DNA of 64,000 nt from Actinernus sp. WN-2022 (lineage: Eukaryota; Cnidaria; Anthozoa; Actiniaria; Actinernidae), in contig JAOWCC010000019.1 of assembly GCA_030867875.1 (NCBI GenBank), positions 34,329,976 through 34,393,975 of the forward strand, given 5' to 3'. A model generated the notes under the pieces. That model saw nothing but the letters and a program-made list of their open reading frames with translations, ran no database searches and was not told the DNA's origin. The position numbers were made by a program, and so were the translations under genes. Of this stretch, positions 21,165 through 29,796 are shown one piece after another; position 1 is the stretch's first letter; each line of letters opens with the position of its first letter.

Positions 21165-21692
21165 ATGAATCGTAAGCACATTTCTTCACCAGAGCATTAC
21201 AGATCGTACTACTTGAATCAAGCTCAACAGAAGGGAGGTGGAGGGTCCTATTTTAGCGGTAGATTATTCCAAAGAGGCCATGGTCAAACGGGTGGTGGAC
21301 TAGGAAACTTTTTTGGCAGCCTATTTCGAAGAGCTCTACCTTTTCTAAGAGACACCACGAAACACGTTGGAGCAGTAGCCTTGAAAACTGGAGCTAATAT
21401 TCTCAATGATACGCTTTCTGGGAATGACTTGAAAAGATCGTTACAACACCGTATGAAAGAGTCAGGTTCAGAGTTGAGAAACGTCGCCGTAAACAAGCTA
21501 TCCAATGCTCTAAAGAATTCAGCACAAACAGGTTCTGGTCGAAAACGGAAGCGGATGACTGGTAAACAAAAAAATACAAAGAAACAAAGACAAAATAATT
21601 CACAGAGGAAAATAAAACGATCCGCAAAAGTTAAAAGCATCAGATCGAAGAAGAACAGCGAACTGAAAACATTTCACGACATCTTTGGATAA
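21165..21692 (+). CDS. Basic core/pVI-pX-like virion protein
   Basis: 175 residues. The N-terminus is glycine-rich with GGGSYFSGR and GGLGNFFGSLFRRALPFL, an amphipathic stretch. A helical middle follows, then a strongly basic tail with GSGRKRKRM and many Lys/Arg/Gln. This layout resembles adenovirus-like minor virion proteins that combine a membrane-active helix with a DNA-binding tail, and a glycine-rich site suitable for the maturation protease. It sits between the minor and major capsid genes, consistent with a virion component. No enzymatic motif is seen. The functional analogy is inference. Confidence 0.7.
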   Translation: MNRKHISSPEHYRSYYLNQAQQKGGGGSYFSGRLFQRGHGQTGGGLGNFFGSLFRRALPFLRDTTKHVGAVALKTGANILNDTLSGNDLKRSLQHRMKESGSELRNVAVNKLSNALKNSAQTGSGRKRKRMTGKQKNTKKQRQNNSQRKIKRSAKVKSIRSKKNSELKTFHDIFG

Positions 21693-21703
21693 AGAAGTTG
21701 AAA

Positions 21704-23029
21704 ATGGCTCTCGTACACCCCAAGTCACAAGAATGTACGATCGATGAGCTTGACCTCTTTGTGGTAAATCCAACACAGAACAGTGTACTCAAGAAGTTTG
21801 ATGTTGAATATCGACCTATTTCCTCCCTGAACAGTAATACTCCGATTGAGTTTAACATTCCAGGAACAGAAGACTACGTTCACCTTCCTTATACGCAGCT
21901 CTATGTCGCCGGATCAGTCAAACATAAAAATGGAACTGCCTTAACCGCTGACGAAAAAATTTCAACGGTGAACAACTTTCTCCACTCTCTTTGGAGACAG
22001 TTGGATGTTTCCCTTGGATCAACTCAGGTCTCAAGTTCAACGAACACCTATTCCCACAGTACTTACATTGAAACAGTCTTGAATTTCGGAGTAGGTGCTA
22101 AAGACTCCCAGTTACAAACGGCTATGTGGTATGGAGATACGGCGGGAAAATTTGAAGATATGAAAGTAGACGAGACAGGTAAGAACGAAGGCTTCAAGAA
22201 AAGACATGCTCTCATCAAAGAATCTACCGAGTTTGAAGTAACTGGTCCTCTATTCTGTGACGTATTTACAATTCAAAAATACCTCCTGAGCTTTGTGGAC
22301 ATGAAGGTGAAGTTTATTCCAAACTCTCCAGAATTTTGCCTCATGTCCGGGGAAGTTGCACCAGATTACATAATCAATCTGACCTCGGTCTCTCTCAAAG
22401 TCAGAAAAGTCAAGGTTGCACCTCACGTAATCGTAGGACATGAAGCAGGTCTAATGAAGTCACCGGCTTATTATCCCATCCGCAGAACGGACTGTAAATC
22501 TTTCACAATTCCTGGTACCACACCCTCCCTCGTAAAGGATAACATTTTCAATGGCCAAATACCTAAACGAGTGGTCATTGGAATGGTAAAAGCAGCAGCT
22601 GTCAACGGGAGCTATGCAACCAACCCTTTTTATTTTGATTTGTTCTCAATATCATCCATTGGTGTCTGTGTAGACGGTGAACAAGCTCCAGGAAAACCTA
22701 TCAAGTTCAACTTGAACGCAAACGGGGGAAAGTTTCTAGAAGCATACAACACCCTGTTTACAGGCACGGGAAAATTCCACCACGATCGTGGAAACGATAT
22801 CACAAGAGAGGACTATTATCAAGGGTATGGTTTGCTGGTATTCGATCTTACCCCTGACGGTTGTGAGGCTAGTGATTACATGGGTCTGAAGCAACGAGGA
22901 AACCTTTCTATAGAAATCGTGTTTAACACAGCACTGACGGAGGCTATAAATCTGTTCTGCTACGGTGAGTTTGACAACATTATAGAAATCGATCGTCAGC
23001 GAAACATCCTGTATGACTTCACAAGTTGA
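21704..23029 (+). CDS. MCP: Major capsid protein (double jelly-roll, F54H12.2-like)
   Basis: 441 residues from ATG. The start, IDELDLFVVNPTQNSV, followed by YRPIS and PIEFNIPG, matches the Polinton/adintovirus hexon often labelled F54H12.2-like in animal genomes. The family folds as two jelly-rolls and forms the trimeric capsomers of an icosahedral shell. No stops or frameshifts are present and the length is normal. Its stop overlaps the region just before the protease start (3 bases lie between the TGA and the ATG). It is followed by the protease and preceded by the core protein, the usual morphogenesis cluster. Confidence 0.92.
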   Translation: MALVHPKSQECTIDELDLFVVNPTQNSVLKKFDVEYRPISSLNSNTPIEFNIPGTEDYVHLPYTQLYVAGSVKHKNGTALTADEKISTVNNFLHSLWRQLDVSLGSTQVSSSTNTYSHSTYIETVLNFGVGAKDSQLQTAMWYGDTAGKFEDMKVDETGKNEGFKKRHALIKESTEFEVTGPLFCDVFTIQKYLLSFVDMKVKFIPNSPEFCLMSGEVAPDYIINLTSVSLKVRKVKVAPHVIVGHEAGLMKSPAYYPIRRTDCKSFTIPGTTPSLVKDNIFNGQIPKRVVIGMVKAAAVNGSYATNPFYFDLFSISSIGVCVDGEQAPGKPIKFNLNANGGKFLEAYNTLFTGTGKFHHDRGNDITREDYYQGYGLLVFDLTPDGCEASDYMGLKQRGNLSIEIVFNTALTEAINLFCYGEFDNIIEIDRQRNILYDFTS

Positions 23030-23031
23030 AC

Positions 23032-23577
23032 ATGAACACCTTCGAACTCATCAGTGTTATGAAACAAGACCGAAAAAGCAGAGCTAAGTTTTGTGGAGTT
23101 TTCTCAGCAGATACACTTCCTACCACGATAGAACACTACCCCTGTGGTTTGATAACGAATACAGACCCAAGCACAGAGAGAGGAAGTCATTGGGTTGGAT
23201 TTTACTTTCCCAACATCAGCGAAGGAGAATTTTTTGATTCTTACGGTCATCCGCCAGACTTTTACCACAAATACTTTAAAATATTTCTCGATAGTCATAG
23301 TAGAACATGGAAGTTTAACTCTCGTACCTTGCAAAGTACCTTCTCAAGTACATGTGGTCAATTTTCTCTCTATTTTATAATGCAGAGAAACCGAGGAAAG
23401 TCTTTGGAAGTGATTGTTAATTCGTTTAGTAAGAATACGGCTGTTAATGACCATCGTGTCAGTGTTTTTATTCGTAGGTATTTATCTGCAGTAGAGCAAG
23501 AGCAAAATAAATATTTAGAAAATACCCATCAAGTATCAGTAACCCACATGAAAAATGTAATCAAACATAGACAGTAA
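23032..23577 (+). CDS. PRO: Adenovirus-type maturation cysteine protease
   Basis: 181 residues. The catalytic layout of the adenain/Ulp1 clan is visible: His in GSHWVGFYFP (about residue 54), Asp in EFFDSYGHPP (about 69), then Gln/Cys in SSTCGQFSLYF (about 106). In related viruses this enzyme cleaves capsid and core precursors during maturation. All catalytic residues are present. It begins 3 bases after the capsid stop codon and is the last plus-strand gene before the convergent polyadenylation site. Confidence 0.92.
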   Translation: MNTFELISVMKQDRKSRAKFCGVFSADTLPTTIEHYPCGLITNTDPSTERGSHWVGFYFPNISEGEFFDSYGHPPDFYHKYFKIFLDSHSRTWKFNSRTLQSTFSSTCGQFSLYFIMQRNRGKSLEVIVNSFSKNTAVNDHRVSVFIRRYLSAVEQEQNKYLENTHQVSVTHMKNVIKHRQ

Positions 23578-23658
23578 ATAGTTTTATGTACTCGATCTTT
23601 ACTTTATTTGATTCACAATAAAGAATACAAAAGGAATTATAACTGGTTTGTCTTTCTT
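23578..23658. terminator. Bidirectional polyadenylation region
   Basis: Between two convergent stop codons. A plus-strand AATAAA lies at 23617-23622 and a minus-strand AATAAA (TTTATT on the plus strand) at 23603-23608. Transcripts from both sides would therefore end in, and probably overlap across, the same 80 bases. Confidence 0.7.
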
Positions 23659-24450
23659 TTAGTACGTAACCCAGTTGTCTGATAGTCTTTTGATCTTGTA
23701 CCTTTTGGATCTTGAACTATCTTTCTGAATGGTCCTAGGTGTCGTGGGTGGGGTCGGAGGTAGAATACGCGGTGGTCGTGCAACGGTTGGAGTTTTTAGG
23801 AGTGGTGTAGTAGCTTTCTCTTGTTGATCGATATAGCTACGTCTTTGTTCGTTTCGCATGAGATAACGTGGCATGTTGATTTCGGCTAGAGAATCAGAGA
23901 AATTCCTCCACCCAGAAGGGTTGAAATTTCGCCTTGAACGTAGCTGGTCATTTATCAAATCGATAATGTTGGACCCTCCAATCACCTGGTTATCGATAGT
24001 TACTTGTCCTTTACCATCCCACTTCACTTTGTCAGGGTTAGCTTTGAGGCGAGTGATCATGGCCTTGGCTAAATTTCGAGAACTTTTTGGGACTGATTCA
24101 AGAATTTCACCTTCAGTCATGATGGGGTCTGAATCATGGATAGTTTCCCGATTAGAAACCACCGGCAAGGGTTCGGGTTTTTTCTCCTTCGAAGAATCCT
24201 CCTTATGGATTTTTACCGTAGGGATATATTGTTGCTGTTGCTCTTGAACATCAAGATAACGCTGTAGATTTTGATTGTATTCGTGCACGGTGCTGTCTGC
24301 ACTTTCATTAGGGTTGTGCAAAATTCCCTCCATTTTCTTTTCCAGACGAAGCAGGGATTTCGTTTCCGGTGATGTTCGTTGTTCGTTTTTGCGTTCGATC
24401 ATGTCCATAAAATCCTCCGGAACCAATACCATGCGTTTTGCAAACTTCAT
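23659..24450 (-). CDS. Polinton conserved protein, Gln/Pro-rich, unknown function
   Basis: 263 residues from ATG. The start (KFAKRMVLVPEDFMDMIE) and an LQRYLDVQEQQQQY stretch near residue 70 resemble a protein I have seen repeatedly in cnidarian Polintons, without known function. The middle is charged, probably partly coiled-coil. The second half contains a compact segment (VKWDGKGQVTIDNQVIGGSN), and the C-terminus is proline-rich (PRILPPTPPTTP) and then basic. Its ATG overlaps the stop codon of the upstream 110-residue gene in an ATGA junction. Given its place beside the packaging ATPase, a virion or assembly role is a guess. Confidence 0.7.
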   Translation of the reverse strand: MKFAKRMVLVPEDFMDMIERKNEQRTSPETKSLLRLEKKMEGILHNPNESADSTVHEYNQNLQRYLDVQEQQQQYIPTVKIHKEDSSKEKKPEPLPVVSNRETIHDSDPIMTEGEILESVPKSSRNLAKAMITRLKANPDKVKWDGKGQVTIDNQVIGGSNIIDLINDQLRSRRNFNPSGWRNFSDSLAEINMPRYLMRNEQRRSYIDQQEKATTPLLKTPTVARPPRILPPTPPTTPRTIQKDSSRSKRYKIKRLSDNWVTY

Positions 24451-24779
24451 TTTGCAGTAAATAAATTGGTTAGAGCCGCTACCACAGGTGGAAGAAGAGA
24501 AAGTAAAAGTGATCCTCCACGTTGGATGACGAAGCGCTTCTTTTGACTCAGTGGTACACTTTTATCAGCCAATGTTCGCAGCTGTTTTCTGAATCGATGT
24601 AGACGAGCTTTCTGTGCTGCAGTCAGGTTTACCACACCTTTTAAGACATTCACGGCTAGTTCACAAATAGTGATGATAAGGTCTTTGTTACAGTGTTCAA
24701 GTAACGCCTTTCTTTGTTTTGTGTTACACTTGGTTAACACTGATAGGAAATCAAGGTTGCGCCTTACACGTTGAGACAT
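24447..24779 (-). CDS. Polinton small conserved protein with hydrophobic tail
   Basis: 110 residues from ATG. A helical, basic body (ICELAVNVLKGVVNLTAAQK and RLHRFRKQLRTLADK) ends in a hydrophobic segment SLLLSLLPPVVAALTNLF. The type is common in cnidarian Polintons and of unknown function. The hydrophobic tail suggests membrane association, perhaps like a virion lytic peptide, but this is inference. The stop codon overlaps the next gene's ATG, so both could come from one transcript. Confidence 0.75.
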   Translation of the reverse strand: MSQRVRRNLDFLSVLTKCNTKQRKALLEHCNKDLIITICELAVNVLKGVVNLTAAQKARLHRFRKQLRTLADKSVPLSQKKRFVIQRGGSLLLSLLPPVVAALTNLFTAK

Positions 24780-24816
24780 GATGATTAAAATGGAAATCGG
24801 TACAAATGAACCTGAC

Positions 24817-25464
24817 TTATGTACGTTTTACATAAGCAATATGACGTTCTCCCTGAAAAATATTAGTTCGCAATCTAAATTCAACCGGTGTTCTTGGGTG
24901 CATATCAAACAAAAGGTATCCATACGGTCGAATTGCTGCATCATCAAAGCTCTCCATTGCATAACGTCGTTCTGCCCTCTGCCGAAAAGCTTGCTGAATC
25001 AGATTTGAAATTCCCAGAGAATCACGTGCATTTTCAAATGCGAATATGTAGTGACAATTCAACGAGATGGTCCGGGAAAACTTTCCTGGGGGAAACAGAT
25101 TTTGGACGATATATATTACCGTTATGTTTCGATGGTGCGAAAACTTTGTCATGATATCAGCCATGCGTTCGTCATTCGAACATGACCCCATCAAATCATC
25201 AATAACCAATACCCCAGGATTACCGCCAAACAGTTCCAATACATTGTCTGGGAATCCTTCAACGAATACGATGTTGGGAATCTCTCGTTGGAAGTCTAAA
25301 AACACCGGTTGATATGCCCCATAGCAGTAGACAATTTTACATATCTCTTCGCTAAATAACTCATGCGATTGAGTCAATAGTTTTCGAGTCAGTACCGTTT
25401 TACCACATTGAGTTGGTCCTGAAATCATAATGCTAGTAGGACATTTAAAACGAACATCCGTCAT
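24817..25464 (-). CDS. ATP: Genome-packaging ATPase (FtsK/A32 type)
   Basis: 215 residues from the ATG at 25464; the frame is open further upstream without ATG. Walker A is GPTQCGKT (about residues 14-21) and Walker B is VLVIDDLMGS (about 81-90). A TVIYIVQNLFPPGK segment provides the sensor-like region typical of A32-like ATPases, which pump DNA into preformed capsids. All nucleotide-binding residues are present. It lies on the strand opposite the capsid genes, next to the two small conserved proteins. Confidence 0.93.
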   Translation of the reverse strand: MTDVRFKCPTSIMISGPTQCGKTVLTRKLLTQSHELFSEEICKIVYCYGAYQPVFLDFQREIPNIVFVEGFPDNVLELFGGNPGVLVIDDLMGSCSNDERMADIMTKFSHHRNITVIYIVQNLFPPGKFSRTISLNCHYIFAFENARDSLGISNLIQQAFRQRAERRYAMESFDDAAIRPYGYLLFDMHPRTPVEFRLRTNIFQGERHIAYVKRT

Positions 25465-25585
25465 GGTGAAAGGTATCGTGAAAATAACAAAACAACAACA
25501 CAGACACACAGTTCTATCCTCTTCCTTCGTGCTTTTATTTTAAAAAAAATCACATCAAAAGAAAAACAAATGCCGTCAACAGTAA

Positions 25586-26227
25586 CTAATACATATCACA
25601 ATCAAGTTTTTGAATCAACACATCTTCAAGATCCTCTCTCTTCCTGGCTAGGATTTCCTGTCTGCAATCTTTACATTGATATTTTAAAAGTTCAAGTCCG
25701 TTCAGAGGAGGCGACATGGATTCTGTGCTCTTCGTGAAGACGTTCATCACATTGTCTTCATTAACCTTGGGCATGGCGTCTGTGAGGTAACGATATACTC
25801 TGATATCATTATCCAACATCAGGCAGTCATGGCGGGTTTGAGAGGGGTGATCAACGCGGCAGCCTTCACAGTCATCCCTCACCACAACCGATATAATGTC
25901 AACGAGAACTTGAGCATAGGATTGGATGAGAATGTTCTCAATCTCTTCTTGTCTGGGCGTACGTTGAGGTTCGTCCTCCGTTGCGCTGGAACAGGGTTCA
26001 GGTATCTGCAAATTCATGCGATGATTGTTCAAAGACTCGGAACTTCCAAAAGTGGCAAGTACATCTTCTTCTACCTCTTTCTCTCGCACGTAGTTTGCAA
26101 AGGCTGATGAAATATCTCCATTAAGGCTTGCAAATGTTTCTCCAGTTTCCAGAACCTCAAATTCCCAAAGTGGAATTTGATCTACGGGAGTTGAATGGAA
26201 CTTCCTAATGATCGTAAGACGGTTCAT
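25586..26227 (-). CDS. Polinton Cys/His-rich protein, unknown function
   Basis: 213 residues from ATG. An N-terminal segment contains DQIPLWEFEVLETGE. The C-terminal half has a Cys/His cluster (CEGCRVDHPSQTRHDCL) and later YQCKDCRQEI, suggesting zinc binding. The CxGCxxDHPSQxxH pattern is one I recall from other cnidarian Polinton proteins. No enzyme signature is recognised. A TATAAAT box lies about 60 bases upstream of the ATG. It could be a regulatory or virion protein; there is no direct evidence for either. Confidence 0.7.
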   Translation of the reverse strand: MNRLTIIRKFHSTPVDQIPLWEFEVLETGETFASLNGDISSAFANYVREKEVEEDVLATFGSSESLNNHRMNLQIPEPCSSATEDEPQRTPRQEEIENILIQSYAQVLVDIISVVVRDDCEGCRVDHPSQTRHDCLMLDNDIRVYRYLTDAMPKVNEDNVMNVFTKSTESMSPPLNGLELLKYQCKDCRQEILARKREDLEDVLIQKLDCDMY

Positions 26228-26286
26228 ATTTTCCAGCGATGTTAACGATAGTGCGCGAAAAATGATAAAATGTAAACGCCCTAGTC

Positions 26287-26293
26287 ATTTATA
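26287..26293 (-). promoter_or_regulatory. TATA box of the 213-residue gene
   Basis: Minus-strand TATAAAT, 60 bases before the ATG at 26227. Confidence 0.55.
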
Positions 26294-26473
26294 TCAGCTC
26301 AAGGAGGAGACTGAGAACGAGAACGTAGTGCCAAACAATAGAACGGGTAACAAAGAAACAACAATGGAACGTGTTTGACATGCGCAACCAGCCTTGTTAT
26401 ACCAAAATGTGTTTCAACGAGGGAATGACTACAGTCGAGCCAAACACGTTGAAGTAATAACAGATACACCAAA

Positions 26474-27301
26474 ATGTTGAGAAGCGGTCGAATCCTGGAA
26501 CCTTTGAATCCCCAAGAAAACGAGCCATCCGTAAAGAAAATGAAGCTCGATCCGAGTACGGGTACAAAAGTCGAAGAAGAAGAAACAACCGAAGTTAGAG
26601 ATCTGAAAACATTGTTTCGATTTCTGTTTTACCACACCTGTGAACGCATAGGAAATATTCAAAGGGTCGAAGAGCTCGAAGCTGAGACAGGACGACAAGC
26701 TACTCTGAATGAACTGCTTGATTGGGAACCTGATGAACAGTTTTGGAAAAATGTGTTCAACATCGTACACCTCCGTTTGATGAAAAAACTCCCACTGAAA
26801 AAACTGTTCCAACTGTTTTCCCACGTTATGGACCAAGAATACCATACCAAGCCTGAGGACCAAGAGTACGAGAAGACTAAACAGATCGTGAAAAAGTACG
26901 TTGAAGACCTTTACGAAACCAATAACTACTCAAAGATGATCGAACTCATGCATGACCAAAACCAAGGACAGGTTGAAGGACCAAGGATCCAAACCACAAA
27001 GCTCTATCTCAAACACATAGCAATGGACTTGGTGTGTCAATTGTTCAACGACACCACAAGCCATTACAACAGCCACACCCTGCCATGGAAAAAGATGCTG
27101 AAGAACTCAAAGAGGCGTTGTTGCTTCGTACCCAAACTTGATGGTGGGTTTACAGTAATAAAACTACCATTCGTGTATTTTTGTTTACCTACTTTGTACG
27201 AGTACCTTGTTTTGGAGACGGGAGAAAAATTCAAAAGTCCAGAACCTGATGCTCAAAAAGCTATATTGCTCCATAACAGGTGTACACTAAAGACCGTTTG
27301 A
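26474..27301 (+). CDS. Orphan Polinton protein, right end
   Basis: 275 residues from ATG, the only plus-strand gene in the right arm and divergent from the 213-residue gene. The N-terminus is charged and low-complexity (VEEEETTEV). The middle (about residues 40-190) is predicted mainly helical by composition, with LRLMKKLPLKKLFQLFSHVM. The C-terminus is more hydrophobic and ends CTLKTV. I recognise no domain. AATAAA follows at 27369-27374, just inside the right terminal repeat. Position next to the terminus, with no similarity, fits a lineage-specific accessory gene. Confidence 0.65.
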   Translation: MLRSGRILEPLNPQENEPSVKKMKLDPSTGTKVEEEETTEVRDLKTLFRFLFYHTCERIGNIQRVEELEAETGRQATLNELLDWEPDEQFWKNVFNIVHLRLMKKLPLKKLFQLFSHVMDQEYHTKPEDQEYEKTKQIVKKYVEDLYETNNYSKMIELMHDQNQGQVEGPRIQTTKLYLKHIAMDLVCQLFNDTTSHYNSHTLPWKKMLKNSKRRCCFVPKLDGGFTVIKLPFVYFCLPTLYEYLVLETGEKFKSPEPDAQKAILLHNRCTLKTV

Positions 27302-27384
27302 AACCTAAGAATAAGAACATTGAGAACTGTATTTTACTTATCACGTTGTATCCTGTTGCATACGAAAAAATAAAATGATCTTCA

Positions 27385-27612
27385 CAAAAACCAAAGTGAG
27401 CGTGTTGTACCTTACTGCATTCTCGAAAGTCTAGTAACCTTAGTAAAGTATATTCGTATTTCTCGGGGGGGGGCGAGGGATACAAATCCAAACGCACATC
27501 GAAGGTTTTTATGGTTTACCACTAATTATGCAGAATCCTACAACTTTAAAAATATCTTGGGCGTGGCAAAATGGCACCAAAGCTGTGGTTATAGTAGTAG
27601 TGTAACAACCGT
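27385..27612. repeat. Polinton right terminal inverted repeat
   Basis: Reverse complement of the left terminal repeat. It includes tatattcgtatttctcgggg, tcgaaggtttttatgg, cttgggcgtggcaaaatggc and ctgtggttatagtag. There is a single copy of the inner segment, in contrast to three at the left end. A ggggggggcgag run at about 27465-27474 corresponds to a shorter poly-C/poly-G run on the left. Confidence 0.9.
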
Positions 27613-28017
27613 TTAAAACGACAACTTGTGGATAAGAGTGATTTCATTTAGAGTGATTACAATTATCATGTGAAATAGACAGCAGACTAATAGCAACTAT
27701 TAGACTCAAATTCAATTGTTTTCTATTTGACTATTACATGGTGACTATTAGTTTTTGTTTCACGGGTTAAATGTAATAAATCTAACCCACAAAACTAATA
27801 GCAAGTATTGTCGAATAAAAACGAGAAAACAATAGAATGAGGGTCTAATAGTGGATATTATTCTACTATCTATTTTACGGGTTAAGTGTGACGACTTTTA
27901 ACTGTATAAATTGTCTGTAATTCTTGTTTAATAACAATAAAACAACTTTTTAACAACAACAACTTGTGGATTGTCTGTAATTATTGTTTGATAACAATGA
28001 CTTGTGGACATGGTAAT
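27613..28017. repeat. Right flank: short direct repeats
   Basis: Contains two tandem units starting ttgtctgtaatt at about 27913-27970 and 27973-28012, with ataaca and acttgtgga words. These match the left flank of the Polinton in direct orientation. An AT-rich segment with loosely inverted gggttaa/ttaaccc-type words separates them from the terminal repeat. No gene. Confidence 0.6.
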
Positions 28018-29493
28018 TTAAATGGTAACAATGTCAATATCTATGACCTTATTGCTCTGTGTGTCATATGATAACATGACAAGTTCCAAATCGAGAATGC
28101 TCTCAACAATCTGGTCATCTGGTGTAGATTCGTTGAGGCCACAGATTCCAATTAGTTTGTTGAAGACATCATTGTAAACACACAGCTTTATTTTGTGGTC
28201 AGATTTCTTTGCATCTTGCACATATAGCTTGAGGTACCGTTGTAAGCCACACTGGGTCATTTTCATCGTCATACTGCAGTTATTACATGATGCAATCTTC
28301 CCTTTGACAGTAACCTTCTTGTAACATGAGCAACAGCAGTAGTACTTGTTCATGTTTGTTATGCCAAGTATCTTAGCTGCGAGTTCATTGACAGGAGAAA
28401 CGTTCTCTACAACTTGGACAGGATCTGTAAATTGGTCAACCAATGAAATCTTGCATACATCTTCATTTTTTGGAGTGTTGAGGTACCTTTCTTGGTGATA
28501 AACTTTGACTCTAACTTTGTCAAAGAAGTAGGTTGCTCCTTCTTGAAGAGTTCCTGTGTGACTTCCCCAAACCACAAGTTTAATGTATCCTGTAGGGTCA
28601 CTGATAAAACATTCTTGCTTCTTGACTTGCTTTGATTGTAGGACAACCGTTTTTATGCCTGACAATTGGGACACATGTCCCTTTATGGCGACCAGTTGTT
28701 CTGGGGCCACTTGAATTAGTGATGCAATGGATGATACGTTGTGCAGACTTTAATATTCAAAGGTGGCTGTTGTGGGTGTTACTGAGGTGTTCCTACTGAG
28801 AACAACATCTTCTCGACCAAACTTGTTACTAAGGATGTATTTCCTTATTTTCACTGGTGAGTGCTGTTGTGCCAAGGTATCAAGGTTTTCCTTTTTTTCT
28901 ACTGCAAAGCATACACCTTTTACTACATTCGATTCGGTTTGGATGTCACAATTGAAGTATTTTGTAGTGCCAGACTGTTTAATGGGGGATACAGCGTGAA
29001 TGTAACATTCCATTTCTGATGGCTCTGTTGAATCAAGAAGAACATTATTTTATTTACTTGAAATACATGTAACGATAACAGCAAATACCGGTTCTCACTA
29101 GAGTGTAAGCAATATAACTGTGACCTGATGTAATTTTATTAAATATTAGTCTACTTGTCTCCTCTATGCCTCAATGCACATTTTATAACTTCCAGTGATT
29201 AGACTTAAAATTATCAGAATTTAGTGTAATCTAGTTAAACTAAAGTTTCAGAGTTATATTGCTGTAGTGAAAGTTACAAACACAGATTGAGGCAGTGTTA
29301 TATTATTTATTCGGTAGTCCGTGTATGTTCCTTGCCCTGGTGTTGCCAGTGAGGGCTGGACTTAACTTATTTGTTTAGGAAAGAACAGTTGAGTTGAAGG
29401 ACAGTTGTTCATATTAAGTTACATTTTGGCACAATATTTACCTTTTGAACTTGGTTCACTCTCTGCCATTTTCTGTGGTTTACTCTCTGCCAT
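28018..29493 (-). pseudogene. RPA-like OB-fold protein of the Helitron, one in-frame stop
   Basis: A first exon at 29442-29493 (ATG, then a twice-repeated KMAESxP-type start) ends at G/GTAAAT. It joins in phase to the exon starting at 29024 after ttgattcaacag. The second exon encodes an OB fold (YIHAVSPIKQSGTTKYFNCD) and is stopped by a single TAA at 28750-28752. The same frame then continues with a second OB fold (VAIKGHVSQLSGIKTVVL and CFISDPTGYIKLVVWGSH) and a four-cysteine zinc ribbon (CSCYKKV and CNNC), as in RPA1. Helitron-encoded RPA-like proteins are thought to bind single-stranded DNA. The lone stop makes this a near-intact pseudogene, or two proteins. Confidence 0.8.
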
Positions 29494-29796
29494 TTTCTGT
29501 GGAATCAAGAAAGCATAAAAAGTGAATTTTTATGTTGTGAAATGATCAGGAAAGGAAGACTGAAATTATCTACACATATACATGTTCCTCTTCTAACCTA
29601 TGACTCTTAACCATTAAACAAAAGCAAACTTACCATTGAACAAAGGTCAAAACAGCATACATATATATAGTCTGTTGTGTTTCTACATTTGAAAAAACCC
29701 TGTAGTTACATGTAGTCTTGACAATGCAAAACTTAAATGTGAAAAGTCTGAGACTATATTTTAGTATTAGTGGTTTTCACCATTCATTTCATGTTA
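29494..29796. other. Helitron spacer
   Basis: Between the RPA-like gene and the helicase stop codon. A further possible splice acceptor (ttgattccacag, minus strand) lies just upstream of the RPA ATG, so an untranslated leader exon may be present. No frame is recognised. Confidence 0.5.

Larger units (their letters stand above)
10111..27612 (+). mobile_element. Polinton/Maverick (adintovirus-like), about 17.5 kb
   Basis: A self-synthesising DNA transposon/endogenous virus defined by inverted terminal repeats at both ends and the complete Polinton core gene set between them. Plus strand: GRF protein, DNA polymerase B, integrase, minor capsid, core protein, major capsid, protease. Minus strand: two small conserved proteins, packaging ATPase and a Cys/His protein. 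One further plus-strand gene lies at the right end. All these frames are free of stops and frameshifts. The family uses protein-primed replication and integrase-mediated insertion, and is predicted to form virions with double-jelly-roll capsids. Exact tips and the expected 6-bp target duplication could not be fixed because both ends sit in similar short repeats. Confidence 0.93.
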
